Assembly: GCA_016867725.1 (NCBI GenBank)
Contig: VGIX01000004.1
Span: 42,133-106,132, forward strand
Direction: 5' to 3'
From: Candidatus Effluviviaceae Genus I sp.
Lineage (GTDB): Bacteria; Joyebacterota; Joyebacteria; Joyebacterales; Joyebacteraceae
DNA: 64,000 bases
Shown in pieces: positions 28,228 through 36,750 of the stretch (the first letter of the stretch is position 1; each line of letters opens with the position of its first letter). The notes below the pieces were generated by a model that saw only the letters and a list, made by a program, of their open reading frames with translations, ran no database searches and was not told where the DNA came from. Both the position numbers and the translations under genes were made by a program.

Positions 28228-30252
28228 GTGGCATCCGACCGCAGACGGCTCTCGGTCGTCGACCGGCTCCTGGTCGGGGTGGGAGGTCTCGTCGGTCCGC
28301 TTGCGATCCGCGCGCTCGGGTCCACGTGGCGCATGACAACGCTCGGCGTCGAGCGCGTGCCGGCGGCGCGGAGGGCGGCGGGCTCGCTGGTCTTCGCGTT
28401 CTGGCATGGGACGCTGCTGCCGCTCGAGCACGCCAACCGCGGGCGCGGCGTCTGCGTCCTCTCGTCGTGGCACCGTGACGGCGAGCTCAGCGCGCGCGTC
28501 ATGGCGGGCCTCGGGTACCGCGTCGTGCGGGGCTCGACGAGCCGCGGCGGCGCGCGAGGGATCCAGATGCTCGTCCGGGCGGTCCGGGCCGGTCATGATG
28601 TCGCCGTCACCCCCGACGGTCCGCGAGGCCCGGCGCGCAGAGCGCAGGCCGGGGCGGTCTACGTGGCCGCGCGGAGCGGCGCGCCGGTCGTGCCGGTGGG
28701 GGTCGCGGCGAGCCGGGCGCTGCGCCTGGGGAGCTGGGACAGGTTCCTGGTGCCGCTTCCGTTCTCCCGCGTGGTGGTCGCGTATGGGGAGCCCCTCGCG
28801 TTCGATCCCGACGCGCCGGCGGAAGCGGGCGCGGCGGCCCTCGAGGCGGCCCTGGCGCGCGCCTCGGCCGAGGCCGAGGCCGCGCGCCGAGGGCCGCGCG
28901 TCCGCGCTTCGGGAACGCCCGCTTCGGGCGCGCGGTCGGTCCGCGCTTCGGCCGCTTCTTCGGCGGCATATCGCGCTTACCGGCTCGCGTCGTCCGCCGT
29001 CGGGTGGGCCGCCGCGCCCGTCCTGCGGTGTATCGGCGTGCCGCCGACGGAGAGGCGGGAGCGGCTGGGCGGAGTCCCGACAGCGGCGGCCGGGTGTCTG
29101 TGGGTGCACGCGGCGTCGGTGGGAGAGGTCGCGGCGGCCGAGCCTCTCGTGCGGGAGCTTCGAAGGAGCGAAGAGCGCGTGCTGCTCACCACGGTCACGC
29201 GGGGCGGTCGCAGGGCGGCCGCGAGGCTGGAGCCCCTCGGCGTTCTCGCGTCGTACGCGCCGCTCGACACCGTGGGCGCGGTGAGGCGCGCGCTCCGCAG
29301 AGCGCGCCCGCGCGCCATCCTGCTCGTTGAGACGGAGCTCTGGCCGAACCTCATCGTCGAGGCGGTCGCCGAGGGCGTGGCGGTCGGCGTCGTCAACGGC
29401 AGGATCTCCGATCGCAGCGCGCGGCGCTCCGCAAGCGCGTGGTCGCCGCTCAAGAAGCCCGCCGCGCTGCTCGCGCTGGCCGCGTGCCAGACCGGGCGAG
29501 ACGCGGACCGGTTCCGCGCCCTCGGCGTGAGGCCCGACCGCGCGGCCGTCACCGGAAACACGAAGTTCGAACGCGACGCCGCGCCCCTCAGCGAGGGCGA
29601 CCGCGAGCGCGTGCGCCGCTCGCTCGGGCTCCCCGAGGGCCCGGTGATCGTCTTCGGCAGCGTGCGGCCGCGCGAGGAGCGCGCCGTCGCGCGGGCGGCC
29701 GCGGAGGTCGCGCGAGCGAGCCCCGACGCCGTCCTTCTCGTGGCGCCACGCCATCTTGAGCGCGTCGGCGCGGTGGCTCGGGAACTCGAGAGGAACGGGC
29801 TGGCCGTTCGCCTGCGATCCCGGATGGATGGCCCCGAGGGCGCCGCGCGGGTGGTCGTGCTCGACACGACAGGCGAGCTTGCCGAGGCCTATGGCATCGG
29901 TGCGGCGGCGTTCGTGGGGGGGACGCTCGCTCCCTCCTACGGAGGTCACAACCCGCTGGAGCCGGCCGCGCTCGGCGTTCCCGTCGTCATCGGGCACCAC
30001 GTCGCCGGCTGCCGCGACAGCGCCGGCGCCCTCTCCGAGGCCGGGGCGGCCGTTGTCGTCAGGAGCGCCGCGCAGCTCTCGTCCGCGCTCGCGCGCTTCC
30101 TCAACGACCGACCGTTCAGAGACGCCGCGTCCAATGCCGCGATCTCGGTCGTTTCGTCCGGCGGGGGAGCGCTCGACCGGACGGTGGAGCTCCTCCGGAG
30201 CGCCGGCCTGCTCGGGTCACGCGTCGGAGGGCCGACCGGAGGTGGTCAGTGA
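28228..30252 (+). CDS. Fusion of a DUF374 (LpxJ-like) acyltransferase with Kdo transferase WaaA/KdtA
   Basis: One 674-residue frame holds two lipid A modules. Residues 1-215 are a DUF374 acyltransferase, with FWHGTLLPLE as HX4-acidic motif, SSWHRDGELSARVMAGLGY, RGSTSRGGARG and VTPDGPRGPARRAQAG. LpxJ, a late lipid A acyltransferase, belongs to this family. After an Ala/Arg-rich linker (about 216-245), residues 246-674 are a complete GT30 Kdo transferase: membrane-proximal AYRAYRLASSAVGW, WVHAASVGEVAAAEPL, ETELWPNL, VNGRISDRSARR, VTGNTKFERDA and YGGHNPLEPAALGVPVV. GTG 28228 has GCGGAGG seven bases upstream. The gene overlaps lpxK (GTGA). The two domains usually occur as separate neighbouring genes. 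Confidence 0.9.
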   Translation: MASDRRRLSVVDRLLVGVGGLVGPLAIRALGSTWRMTTLGVERVPAARRAAGSLVFAFWHGTLLPLEHANRGRGVCVLSSWHRDGELSARVMAGLGYRVVRGSTSRGGARGIQMLVRAVRAGHDVAVTPDGPRGPARRAQAGAVYVAARSGAPVVPVGVAASRALRLGSWDRFLVPLPFSRVVVAYGEPLAFDPDAPAEAGAAALEAALARASAEAEAARRGPRVRASGTPASGARSVRASAASSAAYRAYRLASSAVGWAAAPVLRCIGVPPTERRERLGGVPTAAAGCLWVHAASVGEVAAAEPLVRELRRSEERVLLTTVTRGGRRAAARLEPLGVLASYAPLDTVGAVRRALRRARPRAILLVETELWPNLIVEAVAEGVAVGVVNGRISDRSARRSASAWSPLKKPAALLALAACQTGRDADRFRALGVRPDRAAVTGNTKFERDAAPLSEGDRERVRRSLGLPEGPVIVFGSVRPREERAVARAAAEVARASPDAVLLVAPRHLERVGAVARELERNGLAVRLRSRMDGPEGAARVVVLDTTGELAEAYGIGAAAFVGGTLAPSYGGHNPLEPAALGVPVVIGHHVAGCRDSAGALSEAGAAVVVRSAAQLSSALARFLNDRPFRDAASNAAISVVSSGGGALDRTVELLRSAGLLGSRVGGPTGGGQ

Positions 30253-31376
30253 ACGGGAGCGACCGGCTCATGGGCGCGCGCGAGTGGTGGAGCGCCGTTG
30301 CGCGGGGGCGGGTCAGGCCGAGCGGCGTCGGGGCGGCTCTCGAAGGCTGTCTCGTGGTGCTCTCCGTGCTCTACGGGATGGGCTCCGCGGTCTCACTCTG
30401 GGTGCGGTCGGCGCGGCCCGCGCGCGCGGGAGTGCCCGTCATCTCGGTGGGCAACCTCGTCGTCGGAGGCACGGGGAAGACCCCGCTCGTCGTCCACATC
30501 GCGAGGCTTCTCGCCGACGGCGGGCGGCGCGTCGCGGTGGTCAGCCGCGGGCACGGCCGGCGCTCGCGGGGCGTCCTCGTCGTCTCGCGCGGAGACGGTC
30601 CGATCGTCCCGTGGACGGAGGCGGGCGACGAGCCGTACCTCATCGCCTTGCTGACGAAGGGAGTCCCGGTGCTGGTGGCCGCGCGGCGGGCGGACGCTGC
30701 CCGCGCGGCGGTGGCGGACTGGGGCGCCGATGCTATACTCCTCGACGACGGCTTCCAGCACACGGCGCTCGCCAGGGACCTCGACATCGTCGCCGTGGAC
30801 GCGGGCTTCCCGCTCGGCAACGGGCACGCGCTTCCCGCCGGGGCGCTCAGGGAGCATCCGCTGGGGATCGGTCGGGCCGACCTCATCGTCGCGACGCGCT
30901 GTGACAGGGCGCGCGGCGGGGCGGGGCTCGTGGCCCGGACGCTCGGTCCGCTCGCTCCGCGCGCTCCGATCGTCGAGACGCGGATGGCGCCGTCGGAGCT
31001 CTGGGACGTGCGGAGCGGCGCGACCGTCGCCGCCGGCGAGCTGCGCGGCACGCCGGCGCTGGCGCTCTGCGGCATCGCGGACCCGGAGGGGTTCGCGGCG
31101 ACGGCGCGCGACGCGGGGCTGTCGGTCGTCGGCGAGATGGTCTACCCGGATCACCACGCGTACCGGAGCTCGGACCTTGCGGCCGTGGCCGAGCGCGCGC
31201 GAGAGATCGGGGCCGGCGTCATCGTCACGACCGAGAAGGACGCCGTGCGGCTGTCCGGCTGGTCGCCGCCCGCGCGCCTGATCGCGCTCGGGATCGAGCT
31301 CGAGGTGACCCGCGGGCGGGCGCTGCTCACGGAGGCGATCGAGAAGGCTCTCAGGTGGGGAGACGCGCATGGGTGA
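30249..31376 (+). CDS. lpxK: Tetraacyldisaccharide 4'-kinase
   Basis: LpxK phosphorylates the 4' position of the lipid A disaccharide to give lipid IVA. The 375-residue product has an N-terminal membrane-associated helix (about 35-55), the P-loop VGNLVVGGTGKTPLVVHIA, VAVVSRGHGRRSRG, the conserved LLDDGFQHTALARDLDIVAVD and the late segment YPDHHAYRSSDL. Length is a little above the E. coli enzyme. It overlaps the upstream fusion gene and the downstream nadA, so the lipid A operon runs on into NAD synthesis. Confidence 0.94.
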   Translation: MNGSDRLMGAREWWSAVARGRVRPSGVGAALEGCLVVLSVLYGMGSAVSLWVRSARPARAGVPVISVGNLVVGGTGKTPLVVHIARLLADGGRRVAVVSRGHGRRSRGVLVVSRGDGPIVPWTEAGDEPYLIALLTKGVPVLVAARRADAARAAVADWGADAILLDDGFQHTALARDLDIVAVDAGFPLGNGHALPAGALREHPLGIGRADLIVATRCDRARGGAGLVARTLGPLAPRAPIVETRMAPSELWDVRSGATVAAGELRGTPALALCGIADPEGFAATARDAGLSVVGEMVYPDHHAYRSSDLAAVAERAREIGAGVIVTTEKDAVRLSGWSPPARLIALGIELEVTRGRALLTEAIEKALRWGDAHG

Positions 31377-32355
31377 TGGCAGACTCGGCGAGTTCGCCGG
31401 GCTCTCCCGCGAGGAGCTCCAGTCGGAGGTGCGGCGGCTCAAGGCCGAGCGCGGGGCGATCGTGCTCGCGCACAACTACCAGGTGCGCGAGGTGCAGGAG
31501 GTCGCCGACCGGCTGGGCGACTCGCTCAAGCTCGCCCGCGAGGCCGTGCGAACCGACGCGCGGCTCATCGTGCTCTGCGGCGTGATGTTCATGGCCGAGA
31601 GCGCGAAGATCCTGAATCCCGACAGGAAGGTGATCATCCCCGCGCTCACGGCCGGCTGCCCGATGGCCGACATGATCACCGTCGAGCAACTCCGGGGATT
31701 CAAGGCGGCGCACCCGGGCGTGCCCGTCGTCTGCTATGTCAACACGTCGGCCGCCGTGAAGGCGGAGAGCGATGTCTGCTGCACCTCGTCCAACGCCGTG
31801 ACGGTCGTGAACGCGCTCGACGCCGAGGCCGTCCTCTTCGTGCCGGACCGCAATCTCGCCGCGTACGTCGCCTCGAAGACCGACAAGACCGTCATCCCCT
31901 GGCGCGGCCACTGCTACGTTCACAATCAGTTCACGCCGGAGGACGTCGAGCTCGCCCGCCGCGAGCACCCGGGCGTTCCGATCGTCGTGCATCCCGAGTG
32001 CCCGCCCGAGGTCGTCGAGGCCGCGGACCACGTGGCGTCCACGGACGGCATGGTCAGGCTCGCCGCGACGCGCGACGAGCTCGTCGTCGGCACCGAGATC
32101 GGGCTCATCGACATGCTCAACCGCGTGAACCCATCGAAGCGCTTCCACGCTCTCTCGCCGTTCGCCGTGTGCAGGAACATGAAGGAGACCACGCTGCCGA
32201 AGCTCGTCCTCGCGCTTGAGCGGGAGCAGCACGAGGTGGTGGTGCCCGCCGGCGTGCTCGAGGGCGCCGGCGGCGCGCTCCGGCGGATGCTCGAGCTCTC
32301 CGGCGAGGAGCGCGCCGGGGGCGCCGTGCCCGGCACGGGGGGAGGCGCCGCATGA
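31369..32355 (+). CDS. nadA: Quinolinate synthase
   Basis: NadA condenses iminoaspartate and dihydroxyacetone phosphate to quinolinate using a [4Fe-4S] cluster. The 328-residue product has the family segments AIVLAHNYQVREVQEVADRLGDS, LCGVMFMAESAKILNP, CYVNTSAAVKAESDVCCTSSNA, WRGHCYVHNQFTP and VHPECPPEVV, with three separated cysteines fit for the cluster. The C-terminal tail past residue 310 (GGALRRMLELS...) differs from the usual ending with a CVRC-like motif and is Gly/Ala-rich. It overlaps lpxK by eight bases and nadB by four. Confidence 0.93.
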   Translation: MGDGRLGEFAGLSREELQSEVRRLKAERGAIVLAHNYQVREVQEVADRLGDSLKLAREAVRTDARLIVLCGVMFMAESAKILNPDRKVIIPALTAGCPMADMITVEQLRGFKAAHPGVPVVCYVNTSAAVKAESDVCCTSSNAVTVVNALDAEAVLFVPDRNLAAYVASKTDKTVIPWRGHCYVHNQFTPEDVELARREHPGVPIVVHPECPPEVVEAADHVASTDGMVRLAATRDELVVGTEIGLIDMLNRVNPSKRFHALSPFAVCRNMKETTLPKLVLALEREQHEVVVPAGVLEGAGGALRRMLELSGEERAGGAVPGTGGGAA

Positions 32356-33947
32356 GGACCGCCGAGTTCGTCGTGGTCGGCAGCGGCATCGCCGGCCTCA
32401 CCTTCGCCCTGTCGGTCGCGGACCGGGGGCGCGTCGTGATCGTCACGAAGAAGGGCGACGCCGAGACGGCGACGAACACGGCGCAGGGCGGCATCGCCGC
32501 CGTGATGGACGAGACCGACTCGTTCGAGAAGCACATCGAGGACACGCTCGTCGCGGGCGTCGGGCTCTGCAACCGCGAGGCGGTCGAGGTCGCGGTGCGC
32601 CGCGGGCCCGAGGCCGTGAGGAAGCTCGCGGCCTGGGGCGCGAGCTTCTCGACGGAAGAGGGGCGCGCGGAGGCTCCCGCCTTCGCTCTCGGCAGGGAGG
32701 GCGGCCACTCGGGGAGGCGCATCGTCCACGCGGCGGACATGACTGGCCGCGAGATCGAGCAGGCGCTGCTCGCGGCCGTCGAGCGCCATCCGGACATTGA
32801 GATCCTCGAGGACCACCTCGCCGTCGACCTCGCCGTCGCAGGTCCACCCGGCGCGCGACGGTGCGTCGGCGTGCACGTGCTCGACATCCGCGGGCAGGCC
32901 GTGGACACCATCGGCGGGTCCGTGACCGTGCTCGCAACCGGCGGGTGCGGGAAGGTCTACCTCTACACGACGAACCCGGACATCGCGACGGGCGACGGGG
33001 TGGCCATGGCGCTCAGGGCGGGCGTCCCGGTGCGCAACATGGAGTTCATCCAGTTCCACCCGACGTGCCTCTATCACCCGACCGTGAAGTCGTTCCTCAT
33101 CTCCGAGGCGGTGCGCGGGGAGGGGGCCGTGCTCACGACGCTGTCGGGACGGCGGATCATGGAGGGCGTCCATCCGCGGGCCGATCTGGCCCCCCGCGAC
33201 ATCGTGGCGCGGGCGATCGACAAGACGATGAAGACGACCGGGGACAAGCACGCGCTCCTCGACGCCACCGGCATCGGGGCCGAGCGCCTGAGGGCGCGCT
33301 TCCCGATGATCAGCGGGCGGCTCGCCGAGCTCGGCATCGACGTCGCCCGCGAGCCGATCCCCGTGGTCCCGGCCGCCCACTACCTGTGCGGCGGCGTCGC
33401 CGTGGACCTCGACGCGCGCACCGAGCTTCCGGGGCTCCTCGCGATGGGCGAGACGGCGCACACGGGGATGCACGGGGCCAATCGGCTGGCGAGCAACTCG
33501 CTCCTCGAGGCGGTCGTGTTCGGTGAGCGGGGCGCGCGCGCCGCGATCGAGGACGCCCGCTCGCTCGGGCGGCCGGGCGACGTGCCGGCCTGGAGCGGCG
33601 GGTCTCCCGGTGCGATGCCGGAGGGCGTCGTGATCGACCACAACTGGGACGTTGTCCGGCGGCTCATGTGGGACTATGTTGGCATCGTGCGGACCGAGAG
33701 GCGGCTCTCGCTCGCTCGCGAGAGGATGCTGTCCATCCGGAACGAGGTGAGCGGCTCCCTGGCCGCGCACCCACTGAGCGCCGACCTCATCGAACTCAGG
33801 AACATCTGCCTCGTGGGGGACCTCATCGTCCGAAGCGCCCTCGAGCGCAGGGAGTCGAGAGGGCTGCACTTCATCGAGGACTACCCCGACCGGGACGACG
33901 CGCGCTTCGCGCGGGACACGGTCGTGCGAGAAGGCCCCGTCGTGTGA
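32352..33947 (+). CDS. nadB: L-aspartate oxidase
   Basis: NadB oxidises L-aspartate to iminoaspartate, the substrate of NadA, with FAD. The 531-residue product has the FAD dinucleotide motif VVGSGIAGLTFAL (about 8-20), the substrate-loop segment NTAQGGIAAVMDETDSFEKH, HSGRRIVHAADMTGREIEQAL, FIQFHPTCLY, and the succinate-dehydrogenase-like GMHGANRLASNSLLEAVVFG, with a C-terminal helical part that is normal for NadB. It overlaps nadA by ATGA, so the two are co-translated. Confidence 0.95.
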   Translation: MRTAEFVVVGSGIAGLTFALSVADRGRVVIVTKKGDAETATNTAQGGIAAVMDETDSFEKHIEDTLVAGVGLCNREAVEVAVRRGPEAVRKLAAWGASFSTEEGRAEAPAFALGREGGHSGRRIVHAADMTGREIEQALLAAVERHPDIEILEDHLAVDLAVAGPPGARRCVGVHVLDIRGQAVDTIGGSVTVLATGGCGKVYLYTTNPDIATGDGVAMALRAGVPVRNMEFIQFHPTCLYHPTVKSFLISEAVRGEGAVLTTLSGRRIMEGVHPRADLAPRDIVARAIDKTMKTTGDKHALLDATGIGAERLRARFPMISGRLAELGIDVAREPIPVVPAAHYLCGGVAVDLDARTELPGLLAMGETAHTGMHGANRLASNSLLEAVVFGERGARAAIEDARSLGRPGDVPAWSGGSPGAMPEGVVIDHNWDVVRRLMWDYVGIVRTERRLSLARERMLSIRNEVSGSLAAHPLSADLIELRNICLVGDLIVRSALERRESRGLHFIEDYPDRDDARFARDTVVREGPVV

Positions 33948-33957
33948 GGGCACGGGC

Positions 33958-35517
33958 ATGCGGTTCGTGTGGGCTGTCGTTGCGCTGCTTCTGAGCGCGT
34001 GCGGTTGCTCCGGCGAAGGAGGCGATGGCGCCGTGAGAACGGAGAGAGCGGGCGCCGCGGGCGATGTGAGGAGACCCGCGGTCGCCGGGCAGTTCTACCC
34101 CGGGGACCCGGCAGCGCTGGCGCGCGACGTGGACCGCTATCTGGCGGCCGCGCCCGCTCCGGAGCTCGGCGGCGAGGTGGTGGCTCTCGTGTCCCCGCAC
34201 GCGGGGTACATGTACTCCGGGGCCGTGGCGGCCCACGGCTACGCGTGCGTCGCGGGCGCGGCGTACGACGCGGTCGTCGTGGTGGCGCCGTCCCACAGGG
34301 TGGCGTTCCGCGGCTCGTCGGTGTACGCCCGCGGCGCCTACGAGACCCCGCTCGGTCTCGTGCCCGTGGACGCGGAGCTCGCCGCCGCCATCCTCGACCC
34401 GGACGCGGGGATCGTCGACGAGCCCCGCGTGCACGTCAACGAGCACTCGCTCGAGGTCCAGATCCCCTTCCTCCAACGGGCACTCGGCGCGTTCAGGATC
34501 GTCCCCATCATGATGGGCGACCAGAGCGCGCCCGCCGTTCGCGCGCTGGGCGAGCGGATCGCGCGGGCCGTCGCGGGCGCAGGCGACCGGAAGGTCCTGC
34601 TCGTCGCCAGCACCGACCTCTCGCACTACCACGACCAGCAGACGGCGAAGGGCCTCGACGCGCGGGTGCTCGAGGCGATCGGCGCGTTCGACCCGGACCG
34701 CCTCGTCAGGCTGCTCGCGTCGGGCGACTGCGAGGCCTGCGGCGGCGGGCCGACGGCCGCGGTCATGGTGGCGGCGAGGAAGCTGGGCGCGACGGAGGCG
34801 CGCGTGCTCAGGTACGCGACGTCCGGGGACGTGACGGGCGACACGGGCCAGGTGGTGGGGTACGTCTCCGCGGTCCTCGTGCGGCCGGCCGCCGAGGCCG
34901 GGGAAGCTCCCGGCGGTTCGAACGAGTCGTCGGCCCGCGCCGCGCGCCCGGGCGGCGCGCTCCGCCCCGACGAGCGCCGCGCGCTCCTCGAGCTTGCGAG
35001 GAGCTCCATCGCGGCCGCGCTCGGGGAGAAGGTCTCCGCGGGTGTCCCGATATGCTCGGCCGTCCTCGATGAGAAGCGGGGAGCCTTCGTGACGCTCCAC
35101 AGGCACGGCAGGCTTCGGGGCTGCATCGGGTACGTCCGGGCGGTGAAGTCCCTGCGCGAGACCGTCGCCGAGATGGCGGTCCAGGCGGCGCTCCACGACC
35201 CGCGCTTCTCGCCGCTCTCGAAGGACGAACTGCCCGAAGTCGACATCGAGATCTCGGTCCTTTCGCCGCTCGAGGAGGTCGCCGACGTCTCGACGATCGA
35301 GGTAGGCACCCACGGGCTCGTGGTGCAGGACGGCGCCCGGAGCGGGCTCCTCCTTCCGCAGGTCGCCGTGGAGCAGGGGTGGGACCGCGAGACGTTCCTC
35401 GACCACACGTGTCTCAAGGCGGGGCTCCCCGCCGCGTCGTGGAAGCGGAAGGGCGTCGTGATCATGGCGTTCACGGCCGAGGTGTTCGGGGAACGCGATG
35501 CGGCGGAGGACGGCTGA
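33958..35517 (+). CDS. AmmeMemoRadiSam proteins B and A fused (MEMO1-like plus AMMECR1-like), with lipoprotein signal
   Basis: The 519-residue product joins two conserved modules of unknown biochemical role. Residues 40-310 are MEMO1-like (AVAGQFYPGDPAALARDV, LVSPHAGYMYSGAVAAHGY, HVNEHSLEVQIPFLQ, STDLSHYHD, CGGGPTAA), with the histidines, Asp and Cys typical of the metal pocket. Residues 332-515 are AMMECR1-like, with the hallmark LRGCIGYVRA and VDIEISVLSPLEEV. The N terminus reads as a short lipoprotein signal with lipobox LSAC (Cys15). A second start, GTG 34033, has AAGGAGG ten bases upstream and would give a signal-less cytoplasmic form. The radical SAM partner follows directly. Confidence 0.9.
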   Translation: MRFVWAVVALLLSACGCSGEGGDGAVRTERAGAAGDVRRPAVAGQFYPGDPAALARDVDRYLAAAPAPELGGEVVALVSPHAGYMYSGAVAAHGYACVAGAAYDAVVVVAPSHRVAFRGSSVYARGAYETPLGLVPVDAELAAAILDPDAGIVDEPRVHVNEHSLEVQIPFLQRALGAFRIVPIMMGDQSAPAVRALGERIARAVAGAGDRKVLLVASTDLSHYHDQQTAKGLDARVLEAIGAFDPDRLVRLLASGDCEACGGGPTAAVMVAARKLGATEARVLRYATSGDVTGDTGQVVGYVSAVLVRPAAEAGEAPGGSNESSARAARPGGALRPDERRALLELARSSIAAALGEKVSAGVPICSAVLDEKRGAFVTLHRHGRLRGCIGYVRAVKSLRETVAEMAVQAALHDPRFSPLSKDELPEVDIEISVLSPLEEVADVSTIEVGTHGLVVQDGARSGLLLPQVAVEQGWDRETFLDHTCLKAGLPAASWKRKGVVIMAFTAEVFGERDAAEDG

Positions 35518-35518
35518 G

Positions 35519-36649
35519 ATGGCTCCCCGAGCCGGCGGGCGGCGCCTCCCGCTCGCGCTCCTGGTCTTGCTGGTCGTGGGGAACGCCGCGGCGTGGCGCG
35601 CGGCGGACGGCGCGGCGCGGCAAGCCAGGGGGTACGTCGAGCCGAACGTGGCGCTGCACTGGGAGAGGCTCGACGGCAACCGCGTGCGCTGCCTTCTCTG
35701 CCCGAGGACGTGCACGGTGTCGCCGGGCGGCAGGGGCGCCTGCGGCGTCCGAGAGAACCGAGGCGGCACCTACTACACGCTCGTCTACGGCAACCCGTGC
35801 GCGGTGCACGTCGATCCCATCGAGAAGAAGCCGCTCTACCACTACCTTCCCGCGACGAAGTCGTTCTCCATCGCGACGGCCGGCTGCAACCTCGAGTGCA
35901 GGTTCTGCCAGAACTGGCAGATCTCCCAGTCGAGGCCGGAGGACCTCGTCAACCAGCGGATGTCCCCCGAGGACGTCGTCGAAGCGGCGCTGGCGAGCGG
36001 GAGTCGCACCGTCGCCTACACGTACTCCGAGCCGACGGTCTTCTACGAGTACATGCTGGACTGCGCGAAGCTCGCTCACGAGCGCGGCCTGAGGAACGTG
36101 TACCACTCGAACGGGTTCATCAACGCAGAGCCGCTCCGCGAGCTGTGCAAGCACATGGACGCGGCGAACATCGACCTCAAGGGCTTCACGGACGAGTACT
36201 ACCGGGACATGGCCGGAGGTTCGCTCGCGCCCGTCCTGCGGTCTCTCAAGATCCTCAGGGAAGAGGGCGTGCACCTCGAGATCACGACGCTTCTCGTCCC
36301 GGGCGGGAACGACGATCCCGGCGACCTCCGGAGGATGTGCCGGTGGATCCGCGAGAACCTCGGACCGGCGACGCCCCTTCACTTCTCGCGGTTCCATCCG
36401 CAGTACAAGCTGACGAACGTGCCGCCGACGCCCGTGGAACGGCTGGAGCTCGCGAGGCGGATCGCCATGGAGGAAGGCCTCGAGTTCGTGTACATCGGCA
36501 ACGTCCCGGGACACGAGGCCAACAGCACGTACTGCCCGGGGTGCGGGGAGCGGGTGATCGGCCGCATAGGCTACTCCGTCGACGCGGCGGGGCTTCGGGG
36601 CGGCGTGTGCCAGCGCTGCGGGACGGTCCTCCCCGGCGTGTGGGAGTGA
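35519..36649 (+). CDS. AmmeMemoRadiSam-system radical SAM enzyme with N-terminal membrane anchor
   Basis: The 376-residue product has a basic start, MAPRAGGRR, followed by a hydrophobic segment (about 10-24, LPLALLVLLVVGNAAAW), then the AmmeMemoRadiSam pattern. This comprises CLLCPRTCTVSPGGRGACGVREN, the radical SAM cluster motif CNLECRFCQN with Cys123, Cys127 and Cys130, TYSEPTVFYEYM, ANIDLKGFTDEYYR and a late zinc-like CPGCGERVIG and CQRCGTVLPG. The substrate of this family is unknown. By the positive-inside rule the anchor would put the catalytic part outside the cytoplasm, which is odd for a radical SAM enzyme. ATG 35519 is preferred (CGGAGGA nine bases upstream); ATG 35498 adds seven residues inside the previous gene. 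Confidence 0.9.
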   Translation: MAPRAGGRRLPLALLVLLVVGNAAAWRAADGAARQARGYVEPNVALHWERLDGNRVRCLLCPRTCTVSPGGRGACGVRENRGGTYYTLVYGNPCAVHVDPIEKKPLYHYLPATKSFSIATAGCNLECRFCQNWQISQSRPEDLVNQRMSPEDVVEAALASGSRTVAYTYSEPTVFYEYMLDCAKLAHERGLRNVYHSNGFINAEPLRELCKHMDAANIDLKGFTDEYYRDMAGGSLAPVLRSLKILREEGVHLEITTLLVPGGNDDPGDLRRMCRWIRENLGPATPLHFSRFHPQYKLTNVPPTPVERLELARRIAMEEGLEFVYIGNVPGHEANSTYCPGCGERVIGRIGYSVDAAGLRGGVCQRCGTVLPGVWE

Positions 36650-36658
36650 TGCGGCGTG

Positions 36659-36687
36659 TTGACAGCGGCGCCCGGATGACGTAGGCT
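36659..36687 (+). promoter_or_regulatory. Strong sigma-70-type promoter before the beta-helix gene
   Basis: TTGACA (36659-36664), 17 bases, TAGGCT (36682-36687). The predicted start of transcription is near 36694, leaving a leader of about 57 bases that holds a small hairpin with GCCGGC arms at 36701-36706 and 36712-36717. The promoter begins ten bases after the radical SAM stop and starts a new unit. Confidence 0.72.
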
Positions 36688-36750
36688 CTTGCCAGGGTCT
36701 GCCGGCGAAGGGCCGGCGTCCCCGCGACCCCTGCGGCTCACGAGGAGGAT

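Noticed and set aside
30734-30739. Extended -10 element TGCTATACT inside lpxK
   Set aside because: It encodes the conserved DAILLDDGFQH motif of LpxK and has no -35 box at the right distance.
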